Source: Plazaster borealis
Taxonomy: Eukaryota; Echinodermata; Asteroidea; Forcipulatida; Labidiasteridae
Direction of reading: 5' to 3'
DNA length: 64,000 nucleotides
NCBI GenBank assembly: GCA_021014325.1
Contig: CM037473.1
Location: 22,682,822 to 22,746,821, forward strand
The position numbers were made by a program, and so were the translations under genes. The notes beneath the pieces were generated by a model, which worked only from the letters and a program-made list of their open reading frames with translations, ran no database searches and was not told the DNA's origin. Shown piece after piece: positions 33,838-48,800 of the stretch. The first letter of the stretch is position 1, and each line of letters begins with the position of its first letter.

Positions 33838-36800
33838 CTATGTTGGAAACAGTCAAAAAGATGTTTTGGCTACGTTTGGTGGATGAATACAAATGGTGTA
33901 CGGTTTGAGCATGTTATATTACAGTTAATCAAAAATCTACGGATTTAGCACAGATATATTAAGCACAGCATTTCTCAGACAAATTTCTGCATGAAAAGTG
34001 AAACAACAAACCTTAATGAGAACTATGTCTCCTGCTTCCATGGCAACATCAGTACCTGTTCCTATGGCAATACCAACGTCTGCCTTGACCAAAGCCGGGG
34101 AGTCGTTGACCCCATCCCCAACCATTCCAACCTTGTGACCCTTTCGTTGTATCTCTTCGACCTTCTCTACTTTGTGCTTGGGTAAGACTTGAGCAAAGAC
34201 ATTGGAGATGTTGATGCCCACCTAGGACGGAATATCCAGGAGAAAAACAAGGAGTCCTTCAAATAATCCAATCCAACTTACTGCCAAAAATATAATCATC
34301 AGTTCTAATAAGAATACCCTTGCATTGCTGAATAAAGAGTCGTAGATCTTCTGCCAGTAAACACACAGTGTACATGTAACTGCATAGAACTTAAGGATAC
34401 AAAGATAAAAGATTACTGGAGCATGACAATTCAGATTGTTTTCAGTCTCACTTTAGCCATGTTCATTTGTAGTGGAGAACAAACAAAACAGATTGTAAGA
34501 AAAGGTAAGTAGTCATACAGAACACACTGAAACCATGCACTGTGCAATCAAACACAACATACAAATACACCTTTAACTGACCCAATATATTTTAGAACTT
34601 TGGATTAAGTGAATTTATACGACTGATACACCTATTTTTTGCAAATAAAATACAAATTGATTGAAGTCTCCAGAGATTTTTATAGTGTTTGTTTTTATCT
34701 TTTGCTTATCTTTGTTCTATGGCTTTGACTTCCCTCTGCACATACCTGTTTAGCAATGGCATTGGCAGTTTTCTGATTGTCCCCTGTTAAGAGCATAACA
34801 TCTAGTCCCATGTCCTTCAGGACGATGACAGCCAGCTTGGCTTCTTCTTTGACTGCATCTGATATGGTCACCATACCAGCCACCACACCTGTAACACAGA
34901 GCATATACAATAAAACAAAACGAAGAAGAAATGTTCAACACTCTGTGATATTATAAACTACTTTGCCAAACGACCACCAGAACTGTATCGTTGAAAGCCT
35001 GCAAGATAAGTTAGTTTGTTATTTCATTTGTCTGCCTGCATTTATGCTGGTCCATATTTAAAAGCTTTTTTTCTACACTGGTTATTTATTTGTATGGCAT
35101 TTGAATTTCAAAACATATGAACAATCTGTGCTGGTTGTGTTTTACATGTAACTTTGGGAAGCATTTGAACCAGCCAGCAGAATTTTGACTGGTCCTCAGA
35201 AGTTTTAACTAGCATTTTTCCAGCAAACCTCTAGACCAATTGACTTTGAGATCCATATTTGGGAAACATTTTGTTGAAAACTAAATGTATATCATTGATG
35301 ACAACATCAACAATCTGTCCCTGTTCAACAGTTATTCTAGATGGCTAACAGAACTTGAGTAAAACCCTTCAACCACAAGAATCTGCTTGTATTGAGAATC
35401 TTTTATTAAAAACTCAAGCTTACTTTCGTCACTTAAGAATACACATACACCATGATTTCAAAGCAATCCACATTCTGGTGGACTATAGGCGCTGGTGTAC
35501 TAGACCCTTGGGCAACAAGAATCCAATTGTGTTTTGAGAAATCTCTTGTTGCATTTTTAAAAACTGATGATGGCAACAAGTATTACAATTAGTCCCAGAG
35601 CTAACAAGTATTACAAAGAAATGTTCCAGAACTCAAGTCTGGTGCACTATACATTTCGTCTACAAGAATCCAATTGCAATTGAAAAATTTTGTTTATAAA
35701 AACAACTCAATGTACATACCATTGATGGCGACTAGTACGGCAGTCTGTCCAAGCCCTTCATACTGTGCCATAGAGTGATCCATTTCATCAGTTACAGTCA
35801 GGTCGTTTTCATGCATCCACTCCCGATTACCAATCAGGACTTTGTACACACCCGAGTCTTCCTCCTGAATTATTTCTTCTGTAAACAGATACGGCATAAT
35901 ATGGAATTTCATCTTTTAAAGAGCAAGGCCTTTAAGAAAGGGTAATTTTGAAGTCTATATGGGACTATTTTGAAGGGGTACCATAGCCAAGACCAGGGGC
36001 AACAATTGCCATGGACTCACGGAGGCCTCCGTGCCACTTGAGTTCTGCATTATTCTTATGACAGAAAGAAAAAGTAAGGTCTTCTGCAAATTGAAGACCA
36101 GTTTAAAAGAACTTGTTCCTAATGTATCAATTGTCTCTTTAAACGCAAGGTAGAGGATTGGTAAATAATAGGAAAAAAAAATTTCCTCTGAAAGCTCACT
36201 ATTTATAGGCTTCATACTAGTACCAATCCTCCAGAGAAATTTTCTGTCTGAAGAACTGTCTAAGTACAGAAAATATTATTCCTGGACCCCTAAAATCACT
36301 TTTGGGTTATTTTTTAGTGTTGAAATAAGCACATTAAAGAAATGCTCATTAAAAAATCCCTGGCAAAACCAGTTATTGTTTTTACTAAAAAAGGACCAAA
36401 ATTAAATGTAATTAATTTCACAAGTTGGTTTAATCTCAAAACACCCTGAAGAAAAGACGATTGTGAAGATGCTAACCTGAAGAGGTGAGCTCCTTGGGTG
36501 GAGTGATGATATCTGGTGATGAGCTACTTGCATTGTTCTGCTGGTTCATGTTCGCGTTCAGCATCAAGCTGATATGGCTGACGGTACACTGTAGACCGTA
36601 CCCTGGCTCTGCATTGAAGGCTGTGCATTTACCCACACGATCAGACTGCAACATCTGCATATGGTCACAAATAAGAATGCAACTTTGTTTATCTCTCGGT
36701 TCTGTATAATTAATGTACCTGTTTTCTAATTCCCTAACTAACCATGACCATCCCAAAACTTGCATGTTATGTTTTGTTTGATTCAGTTGGACTTAGGACT

Positions 36801-39800
36801 GCACTAGTAAACTCAGATGAAAAGCTAGAGGTGTAACTGTCAAGTTAAACACTGTTGATGACTGGTCATGAACTAGATGAGTGATCATTTCATCTCATCA
36901 TTGTGATAGTACATGGCAAATACATGCATGTACACTGTATACACATATACTTCTGTGACAGTACCTGTGCAGTTGAACAGGTTCCAAATGGTTGGTCATC
37001 TTATTAATGGCAAATGTTCTGAAAAGTAGCAGGGTAATTACCTCTTTGGCATGTTTGGTCACTGCCACACCGAGAGGGTGCTCACTGCTTGCTTCAGCTG
37101 TCCCAGCAATCGCTAGGAACTCCTCCTCAGTGATCTCTGAGAGGGGGACAAACAGCATAGTGCGCATCACACGAGGCACGCCATAGGTTATTGTCCCAGT
37201 CTTGTCAAAGATGATTGTCTTCAGCTGTTGTAGAGATGAAAAGATTAATTCATTGCGTTGTCTGGAAAAACGTTGTATCTCAACCCGAACAGTCCCTATT
37301 CAGGTTGTTGTCGCTTATCATAGGCCAGGCATACCAATGATAATCTTATTCAATTTCAAACCTTTGGGTATTGAGTTACCATAAAGTGGATTATTTTGCT
37401 AGATACGAGTGAGTCTCAAAGACACTAGAAGCAAGCACAATTGACGGAAATTACATCAAGTTGGTGTTTGGGATCCTGTATTTCTTTCAGGTCATGTTAC
37501 AACCTGTTATTTTTTCTCAACACATCTTAGCTGATTGTAAATAAATTCTTAACACTCAGAGTACTTATTTTGTTTCTTCCAAAACAGTGATATATAATGT
37601 CCATCTCTGTAATAATAAAAGTGACACAAATTATTAGTGCCAATGTAACCTTAACACGCTGCATGCTTCAGTGAAAAAGACAAAAACCTGATTGCTAAAC
37701 AACACCATTTTATCCCAGAGACATACATAAATATGATAAAGAAGTTTCTTTTAATTCAGCAAAATGCATCAACACCTAAAAGAGGGGTTGCCCCCCTGCA
37801 ACAAACAGCCTCTGGTAATAATTACTAAGATGCGGATTGTATGGTTACAAAACCTATGAAAAATACAGGTAAGACCCAAAATGGCAAACTGCTCAATAAT
37901 GCAAGTGTATAATCTTACTCTCCGGGCAAGTTCAAGGGGCTCTCCTCCTTTGATCAGAATCCCACAACGGGCTCCTATCCCAGTTCCAACCATAACAGCA
38001 GTAGGGGTGGCAAGGCCTAATGCACAAGGGCAAGCGATCGCTAACACTGATATTGCCACTTGGAAGGAGAACTCAATGGTAATTTCTGTGGTTCTGTTTA
38101 CACCCTAAAAAATAAGTAACAAAATTATAGTTTTGGATTGAATTACAAAACAAACAGGCAGTTAACAATCCCGTTTGGCGAGGGATTTGACTATTAAGAT
38201 GAGGGGGCCAGTTGCTTTCAGCCTCACTTTGGCAATGTGCATTTGTAATGCAATACAACAAATTCGGCTATAATTTGTCATAATCACAAGCGTTGTGATC
38301 AGTCAGACTGGAATTTGAAACCATATAGCTGGTCAAAGAATTTTAAAACACCAGCTAGAACAAAAACGGCAACAAGTGATCTTTGCTGAACTTCATTTAA
38401 AATGTGATCAATAAGGAAATTGAGTTCACATGGGAATAAACAGATTTTAATTGTAAAAAAGCAATCATTTTGAATACCCTTCTTTCCAGAAAGATTTGCA
38501 AAAAGCCCTGTGATGTCGTCACTCATGTTACATCATTTGTGGGAGCTCCATTTTGTATAGCTGCTTTGTAATGTTGCAAAAACATAGCATCCCACAGATG
38601 ACGACAAAGAATTGTCATTTTGACGCACGCTGTCAACAGCAGAAGTGTAGATAGTTTTTCAAAACCTTTGGGCCTAATTTTTGTATTGATAATTACGAAA
38701 AATTCAGAAGTGTAAAATTATCAGAATTACAAATAAATGATATAAACAGCCACATTATAAACAAGTTTAACTAGCATTCCCATTAACAATTTCTCACTCA
38801 AGTAGATGTTTAAGGAAACAACTGTGACAAATATAACAATGGACCGCCAGAACTACATTCTGCTAACACAAAAAACCCAAATCTCAATTAAAATACTTGT
38901 TTTAAACTAGACTTTACACAATTTAAAAAGTTTTACTTACCTCAGGAGTGTAGGTCGGAATTAGATCAGGATGTGTCATACCAATGGCAATCCAGACAGA
39001 CAATGTGATGGTTGATAAGATTAGGATACCAGGGACAAACACTCCTGCTATCTTGTCTGCTATTTGCTGAATGGGTGCCTGGATAACAAAGAAACACATT
39101 TAAAAAAAACCAACCTGAGCGGCTATAAACTTCTTCTTACAAAGAAGGATCAGAACTCGGCGATATGGCAGCTCATTTGTTCTGGCAGCTATCAGATGGT
39201 ACAATGAGCAGTTGGAGTGATGACTTGTTGTGTGGCTGGTTCTGATCCCTAATTACCAGATTGTCTTCTTGCTGTGTTATGTAAGATTTGTACAAATTGT
39301 GTGTGTGATGTAAACTAATAAGAACAATTTATTTATTTTGTATTGTAATGCAATTTTTAAATGTGTAGCCTTTTGTTAATGATCGTTTGTTTTGTATCTG
39401 TATATAGTTCTTTGTCAAGGCCATTTTAATTTCCCCAATGAGGGATAAGTTTTAATCTATCTATTAAAACTTTGCTTTTATCAAAGGGTGTGTGTTTTTA
39501 TGATCATTTATGGTTAGTTATTCATTCTGCAGCCAGAGATCTGAATTGCATGAAGTTTTTATTAAAAAGAGTAAGTTGATATTACAAACACACATTGCAC
39601 ACTTTCCAACCCCCCCCCCTTCAACAACAAATACATATTCACCAAAGGTGTCATTGAATAGTCGTGTCAGGTATGAGATGGAACTGCATTAACACATGCT
39701 GTCAATAATGTCATACTACAAAACAGTTGGTATCGAGACAAGAGTATATTCACACAACCAGGAGAAAGTCCAAATTATTTGTATTTTTCCCAAGATAAAA

Positions 39801-42800
39801 GGCAAGCCAGGTTGAGATTTGAACCTATTTCCCTCCTACTCCTGGTGAAATGTTCCAGCAAGCTGACAACCGAACCATTCAAATGAACAGGTTGTGTGTA
39901 TAGGGACACAAATGTGCACAAAACAGATGCATTCACCAGAGGAGATCATATTGCAGGCTACCATTTAAAAACCATGGTGGGTTATACTGAAAGGAGTTGT
40001 AATGAGTGTGGTCCTCAGGTGTTGGCCAACCTATCAGCAATGGCTTTGCACAGTGCTGACAACCAATGTTCTTCTATTCATCACAATGATTGATGGGAAC
40101 ATTTCTCGATCCTACAAAAATTACATTTTTGCAGACTTGGCGAAAAATGGAAGTTGTGGTTGTGATTTTTATCACAGCAATTTTGTCTCACTAATGATCT
40201 TAACAGATTAAGGTGCTATCAGTTACCTTGGATGTTTGTGCATCTTCTACCAACTTAACGATTTGAGCAAGGGTCGTGTCTGCTCCAACGTGCGTTGCTT
40301 CCATCAAGACGGTGCCCGTTTGATTGATGGATCCACCAATCACAATGCTTCCTGAAAAAGAAAGAATCAAGTAAACCCTTACCCTAACATCCTTTTCTTT
40401 TGTGCTATAGAATTTATGAGTGCCTGCCAATCTCCAAAGTTTAAGAACAAAATTATGCAGTGTTCGCTAAAAATGGTATTGTGAGATCTGAAAGGCAAAT
40501 ATTTCTTGTACAAATCTCCACATACCTGGCTTCTTGTTAACAGGCATGGACTCTCCTGTGATCAAAGATTCATCTGCAGATGTCAGACCATCGATCACTT
40601 TTCCATCCACCGGAATCTTGCCCCCCGGTACCACTTTAAGAATGTCCCCCCTCGTAACAAGCTCAACGCTGATATTTCTCTCACTGGTGACTTCCATGTC
40701 ATCACCTACAGTGACAAGAGCTGCCTCGGCTGGCTGTAGAGACATCAGCTCAGAAAGGGCATCTGATGTTTTCAACTGAAACCGGCAAAATTGTCCTTAA
40801 TTCTTTTAATCTGCATGTCATCATTATCAACAGTTTTTATAAATGTAGTTGGCAAAAAAGATTTGATTCATCTGTTAATTCATGTCTGTCCTTACACCAT
40901 CAAGGTTGAATCCCCCAAGTGTATCAAGGCTCACTACCTCCAAAGTCCATCAAGGCTTATCCATTTCTCTTCATTCATCAAAGCATTATGCTCTTTGCTA
41001 CACCCATTGAGGCTTTATCCATTTCTCCCGAATTCATCAAGGCTTGAACAAACCCTTTTCCTTAAGTTTATCCAGGCTCAACTATTTCCCTTCATCCATC
41101 AAGGTATTGCTCTTTGCTACACCCGTAAAGTCTTACTCCTTTCTCCCAAGTTCATCAAGACTTGACCCGATCCTCAAATTTATCCAGGCTCACCTATTTC
41201 TCTTCATTCATCAAGGCAAATGCTCTATCCATACCCCCACTATAAGGCTTACCTCCTTTCCATCCATGCTACCCATTTCTTTTAAATCCATCAAGGATAT
41301 GCATTTCCCTACATCTGGGTAGGCTGACCCCTTACCCACCCAAGGAGTCCATCTAAGATGACCCCTAGCCCTGAAGTTCTTCATAGTATACCACTTCCTC
41401 ACACTTCCACTTAAGGCTTACCCTGGCCATGCTCTCCAGCCAACGACCAAGATTAATGAACATCAACAGCATCGGTGGGGTTTCAAAGAAAGTGACAGGA
41501 CTGTAATCAGACATCTTGATAATGGCTACCAGGACAACCACAACAGAGTACAGGTACGCTATCAGGGTTGCCATGACAATCAGGACATCCATGTTGGCGG
41601 TCTTGTGGCGCAGTGCTCTGTAGGCTTGGACGTAGAAGTAGCGACCTCCAACAAACTGTCATTGGGAAATATTGTATTGCTTTTAAATCTTTAATCCGCA
41701 CTATGATTTGATTCAATTCATTAAAAATATCTTTGAGTGGCATGGTTTACATTCAGCATATGTGCTCATGTGTAACTTTATTGGGGACATTTTTTAATCA
41801 TCTGTTCGTTAACTATAGTTTGAGAACTGATTTCTGCATACACCACATTTGTTTTAGTTTTTTCAGTAACACTTTTTGTCAGGGATTTTGTACACATTTA
41901 ATTGGGCTTATTTTGACTGTGGCAATATAGCAGAACAAGCAACAGTGATTTATGGTGGTCTTCAAAAGTTGTTTTCTGACTTTGACAGCATTTCGGAAGG
42001 AAATGTTTTTCTGGAGGATTGTACTGGTGTAAACTTCATAATTGGAGAGCTTTCAGGTTAAAAGTAACCAATTATATTTTCCCATGAGTAAATATACCGT
42101 TCTTTGTCTTAAACAAAATAAAATATTCTTAGCATTAGAACAACACCTTCATAAAATTAATTTAGACCAAATTAATTTCAAGACAAAAACTTAAGCGGTG
42201 GACTTGGAATATTTGTTTAAATGATTTACCTGTACAATTGTGGAAAAGCAGAACAAAATCAAGTTCTCCAAAGATAGTCCCTTCAGCAATATAAGATCCT
42301 CTCTCTCTTCTTTGTTGACCATGAAGTAAATCATAGTCGCCATGACTGGGATGCCAAAAATAAGGGAGACGAAGAAGGAGTTACGCCACTTCCTGACCGT
42401 CTTCTGCTGTTGGATGGCAGTTGAGGCATGCGTCTGGCCCAAGGCCAACGTACATTCAAACCCAGCATCCTATAAATTAACATGAAGACAATATTCAGGG
42501 TTAATGACTCACACTGGATGAATTAACCTCGAGCCCAAAATCAAATGGCAACAATACATTTGAATAAACTGCACATAATTATAGTACAACTAAGTAAACA
42601 TGCCAAACATCACTCCGACAGCTTGGAATTCACAAATTAAGGATGATGCACATAAAACATCCACTCACCATGTTAAGAAATAGAGGCTTGACATCTACAT
42701 CAACTCTTTGAACAAATAGATGTAAAGGGTGGAGGTGGGAAAATGTTAAACCTACGCGATAGTTGACTGTAATGAAAGTGTCAGCTTACCTGGCAAATAA

Positions 42801-45800
42801 AACTGCCGACGTTACAGCGAGAGATGTGATTGGCTAAAAGTATCGATTTTGCGCAACCCGCCAAACCAAATATGAAAAAAACCCAATATAATTATAGCAA
42901 CAATGCATGACCTGGAATTTACTTTCCCCAGGTCACAAGCCTGCACACATTATCTAGACCAGCATGCACCTCATTCCACGGCTAGCTGGTGCGTAAAATG
43001 TATTTGCGAAGTATAGTCATGCTGTAAACCAATATTCTCTTAACTCCTAGGAGTTGTAGCCACAAAGAACAAAATTGGGGCAATTGTGTAGTTAATCATT
43101 CTTCACCCTTGCAGATGTCCATATTATAATGAACTGATACCAAACAATCAGAGCCTTTGAGATGGTAAGAAGCAGCAGACATGCTGTGTAAATTTCCCTT
43201 TTTTACATTAATCAGGAGCAGACATGACCTTTGCCCTGATGGCCAATCTGGAATTCAAACCTACAATGTTATCACTCGATTTATATATCACACTTTCATT
43301 TTCAGCAGCTCAGGATAAACACAGACAACGTGTCTGTTTCCAAATTAAAAAGCAAAGCTGTACCAATTCTTTTAAAGGTCTTTTACAAATCATGTATGCC
43401 CTGCACCAGGAAATCTTTGTTTGCATTTTATTTATGGAAAACTGTACACTATTTGGAACGTGAACATACCTCAATGGCCGAAATGATTGCCCTTGGTCCA
43501 ATTTCGTCAGATTTGTATTTGAAGATACCGGTGGATGTAGAGAATGCCACAGAGGCCTGTGTCACACCATCTAAACCTTTCACCACTGTCTCTATGTTGG
43601 TCACACAGGAGGTGCAGTGCATGCCAGTTATCTGTAGGATAAATTTGTTAACTTTTAAAGGGAAAGTACATCCTTGTTTTTTACTGTTAGAAGAGTTAAT
43701 TTATTTCAATCCTCTAGCTTTCCATTTATAAACACACACCACACAACCAACCTATGAATGTTTCATCAAATTCGGTGTACAAATTTAAGTGAAACCAAAA
43801 ACAAATTTCATATTTTGTCGCAGATTTGCCGCAGATTTGTTTTATTTATTTATTTATTTATTTTATTTGTATTATTATTATTACTTATTGTCTGTAACAT
43901 CCCCAAGAAAATGATTATAATTTTTTTCTTCTGAGTTGCCTGGAACTTGTCTCTACATTTCCTTTATAAAAAAATAAAACACTTGTGCGGAACAGCAGGT
44001 TTTAGTGGTGCGCTACAAACATCTCTGTCCCCTCTAAGTGCCTTAGATGCTCCTTTTGGTAAAGAACTTTCCCTTTTCTCCTTGGAAAAGAAGTAATCAC
44101 AGAGATTTTTAATTTGTTTTACCCAAGCCCCCTTTGGTGTGCCATGGTAACTTTTTTTTACTAAATTACATTTAAAACAATCCAATTTGTAGTCCTAGAC
44201 ATCTTGTAGAGATGGTGAAAGTAATTCTTATCCTAAGAAATATTTCCGTTGGCATTTTTCAAAAAATGCTTTGCAGTGATGACTGAAAATGAGTTGTGAA
44301 CCTTTTTTTATCACTTCCACTGAAATACAAGTTTGTGCAGAAAAAATGTCCATCAATTCTTTTTCTTGTTGTAAATAAAACTGAAATAACTACACAGAAA
44401 CAGAAACCATATGCACACACAAAAGCTGTATATAAGTATTAATTGTTTCCTTAAAGGTATGGGTCATACTTGACCCTGGTAATGACCCTGGAAGCCTACT
44501 TGTTATAAAGATGGTAATGGCAGTAAGTATCCTGCAAAAGGATTTCGTCTGAAATCAATAAAAGTTAAAAGATCGGGTGACTTTTGGAAATATTTGTGGT
44601 GTTGTTTGAATGCTGCCCTCATAATACCGCCAGTGATGCGGTTGGTACCTCTTGCTAAACTTGGATGGATTCAACGTTCTTGATGCAAATATTGTGACAT
44701 TTTTTTCTGTTTTCTCAATAAGTAAGCACTAAGTTCAATTGAAACTTTCACAGGTGACTTTTACTGTATTTTTCCTGATAACTTTACCTGTAAATCAGCA
44801 TTCCGTTGACAAAAAATCCAAACAATTAAAATACATGAAAACCAAATTTGATAACATTTGAAGAGGTTGGTTGATGGAAGTAATGTTTGTTAAAATTTAC
44901 ATAAAAAAAACAAGGATATAGCTTGAAGATAATGTATTTCATAAAATCTATAGACGTTTGTAATAATATTAAACTCAAAAATCTCATTGGAGGTCTGGTG
45001 TACACGTACATGTACTAGGTCTATCTACACCATCTTTGAAGTTTGTGGAAGACCCGAAAAAGAAAACAAATCGCTCAACACCAGGAAATACAAAGTTATT
45101 ATGAAAGTTTCAGTCTCAGATTTATGAGACACAAACAAAACATTTTGCGGCAGTGGGGCCTGGCACTTGTATGAGTCATGTACAACATATATACATGTAG
45201 GTTGATTTATACAAGTATTGATTTCATTACAATACTGCACGTGACTGATGGATAGCAATTGATCACAAAAGAAAAAGTTATGAAAAGTTTAAAATGGAAC
45301 AGCTGCAAAGCTTGCTTACTTAAAGTTGCATTGAAGATAGTTTTTCAAAAACTTCTGTAATTCTGTGTAATATTTTATTGCAAAATTTAACACAAACTGA
45401 GTAATGAACATTTGTAGTGTTTTGTATTTGGTTGCTTCCATGTAATACATATTAAGTTTGTAAACATTTTCTTTGCACCAACACTAAAGTACAGTTGAAG
45501 AAACAAGAACTGAAAGCGTGCATTAGGTTCATGATCAACTCAAACTATTTCCTTGTGTTAGCACTTCCTTTTCAGGCCAGACTGATAAGGAAAGTTTTTC
45601 TGTACCTGTTGACAGAAATGCACATCTAAATCTGATAAACATTTTGCCTACGTGACAAAATAGTAAAAACAAATGGCTTCTTCTTCCCTGAAATTTCCCC
45701 TTAAAGCTGAAATGTTATCAGTTTCTAAACGAAAGGTTATAAAGGACTTCTTGGGCTCACCATTAGAGTGACAGTCTCAACTCCGCCCTTATCTTTCCCC

Positions 45801-48800
45801 TCAAGGATCTCTGCACCAAATCCAATGTCATCAATCATCTCTCCTATGGACTCTGGGGTCACAACATCAGGGTCATAGGTCACCTCTGCCTTCTGCGCCA
45901 TGAGCGCAACAAGAGCCGAGCTGATTCCTGTAGATGAGATAAGAAATAAGACATCCATGCTTTATCAGAATTTATCGTGGGGGTGGGGGAATAAGAGCAT
46001 GATTCTTTACAGTCATCAAGAATAGTAATTGACCAGCAGGTACTATATTTAATCATCCAGTCCACTAGGCTAGTCATCTGTACATGTTCATTAGACTAGC
46101 CCAGCATCCTAACTAGATAACGATGAAGTTATTTTAGTCAGATGTTTTAGTCAGATAATTTAAATACAAAATAATCACTCTTTATTTTAAAATATAAACA
46201 TTTTAAATCTAGCTATAGCTATATAGCTCATAACTGACAATCATCCCCTCAGCTACAGGAGTAAGTTTGACTAGCCCACAACACTCTTTGTATATTTGCA
46301 CACAGGGCTAGTGGCTATACATTGTGAATAGAGCCCTGCTGACTCCGTTGACAAATGACCCATGATTTTAAACAATCGGTGATTGCAATCACCATTGGAC
46401 CTCTTTACTTGGTTGCTTGGGAGCAGGGGAAGGAGGCTGCGTGGCTTGGAGATCGAAGGAATGTGATTCTAAGCTAAATAAGCCAATTAGTGTCACTATA
46501 ATATTACCATGTTGTTTCATGAGTGATTTCTCGATGGCCGAGACACACGATGCACATGTCATCCCAGACACCTTGAAGGTGCATTTTGCCTGGCTGCTCC
46601 TGGTGCTCAAGGCTTCATACTTTGGCTTCCCTGAAGTCTTAATGACACAGTTCTCCTCCTCAGTGTCGCTCAGGCTTGTGTATTTTACCATTCCTACTGT
46701 AATTTCCAAAAAGTTGAAATTATTTTATGTCCATCTCAAAGAAATAATCTTACGACAAAAAAGAAAAATTACCCTACAAATTTGCAAAGTTCAGATTATT
46801 GATTTTAGATGTTAAGTTTGTTTTTTATTTCAAACATTAAACAAAAATTAATTTGTTACTATTTTTCAGGAGAGATATCAGTTCTTGGAATTATTATCTC
46901 AACACTTGTAAATATTAAAACAATTTTTATGTTTTCTTAAGGTGGATTAATAATGAAGAATAATAAGTTGTTGTTATGCAAAATGAAATATTCATGAAGT
47001 GCAAATATGCAAATGAATGCATGAGTGGTTGAATCAGCTGCATGTTAATGAATTAAATTAAACCAGCTGACAAAGGAAATAATGAGCACATCAGTAATAA
47101 CACCATTTTGTTTATATTTAGAAAAGACAGATATAATAAGCTCTACCACTTAAATACATTTGACTAATAATTAACCCCAAAACGTCTAGGTGTCTGACAA
47201 AAGAATTGACAAGAGAAAATATAATTGTAAAATATACACATTTTTCTACCATTATCTCTTGCGATGAGTGTTTCGTGTGTCACGAGGCACATTTTGTACA
47301 TGCCACTTACGTGGACCTTATTGTCATTTCCACTCTTATTTCTGTTTGTTTATTTAAGCAAATAATTTTTCTTCTTCACCTCCAAAAGTACTCGCAACAA
47401 TCCTGGATTTATTTTAATTCTGTAATGTACTTTTCTCAGTGGTGGTACTGGAGGAAGGGGGTAAAGGGGGCATCTCCCATTGTTTTTTAACTTGTACGTC
47501 TGCTCCCCAGATGTTTTAAGTTAGAGTGAATTTTGATTAACCAGGCAGTTGTTTTTGGAGAAACAAGACTCCCACCTATGACACCCTGGCTGGTGGTCTA
47601 TTTCCAAAGCTGAAACAGCATACCCCTTTCGGCAGCTTTGTCGGATCAAGAGCTTCCAAGTGTCCCCCCCCCTCACCCCTTAACCCTGAGGCTAATCCCC
47701 AGCTTTCATTCAATCTAAGTGTACAAACCCCCAGCTTAAGACATCTTTTCAAATCTGCCTACATTTAGTTTATTGCCTTTCATCTGCATACTGATCGATT
47801 GATTGATTGATCGATTAATTGATTGATAAACAGTTATGAATATTTGTTCACAGCTACGGATCATATCAGAACAAATAAAGGGTTATATTTGTTATTTGTG
47901 TAAACAAGGAAGAAAACCTTGGGGAAAAATGTTCCCCTCAACTCTAAACACCTTCAGTTTCCTGTTTTTTATCCTTTCTTGAGCTGATGTTGTCAGATGA
48001 ACCTCTCTTGCTCTGCACAAGTTCTGACAAAATAGAAACAAAAACATTTTTTTCCTGATGATTTATACACTTCAATTCACTTTTTAAAAGTTTCTCATTT
48101 AGCCTTAAACTGCTTTCAACTGCCAATTATCAACTGAAAGTAACCAAAAACTCACTTCAAAAATTATTATGATAGTAAAGAGAATGACAATCAATGTCAA
48201 AAACAGAATGGTAAATTAATACTCTGGTTTTACATGGATGTAAGAGATCGCAGTTTGCATTAAAAAAAACCTTTTCTTGAAATTATATGTCAAATGCACA
48301 TATATCTATATAAGCTTCTTCAGACCAGTTCTTTATTTATTTTTTTACAAATAAAATACTGCAGTGAAGAACCTTACTGTTATACTATTATATAAACACA
48401 ATTAGTCACCAAGAAACCAAACCATATTGACTGAAAAAGCTACATCACCAAAATAACACAACATGCATAGAGAGCTCTGGAACTCCAAGCAACTTATCAA
48501 CAAACTATTTTTAACAAATTACAGTGAATGCCACATATTGTAACAAAAATAAAAGCAATGCAAGCCAAAGACCGTGCAAGGCCAAGCATATTATTTTGGG
48601 ATCTTTGGTTCGTATGTACAGTGCTTTATGAAGGAAACAAAATCGCACACTCTAATTTAACAGGTCCCATTGTTTGAATATGCACAAGACTTGCACCACC
48701 CAAAAGATTGAACTTTAAAAAAAAAAATAGAACTCAATTACCACCCAAAAGATTGAACTTTTTAAAAGTTGTTAGAACTCAATTACCAGCCAAGCACAGA

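Noticed and set aside
43330..43731. 133-codon plus-strand frame
   Set aside because: It is the complement of ATP7 exon 8, which has a clear HMA domain with correct splice sites.
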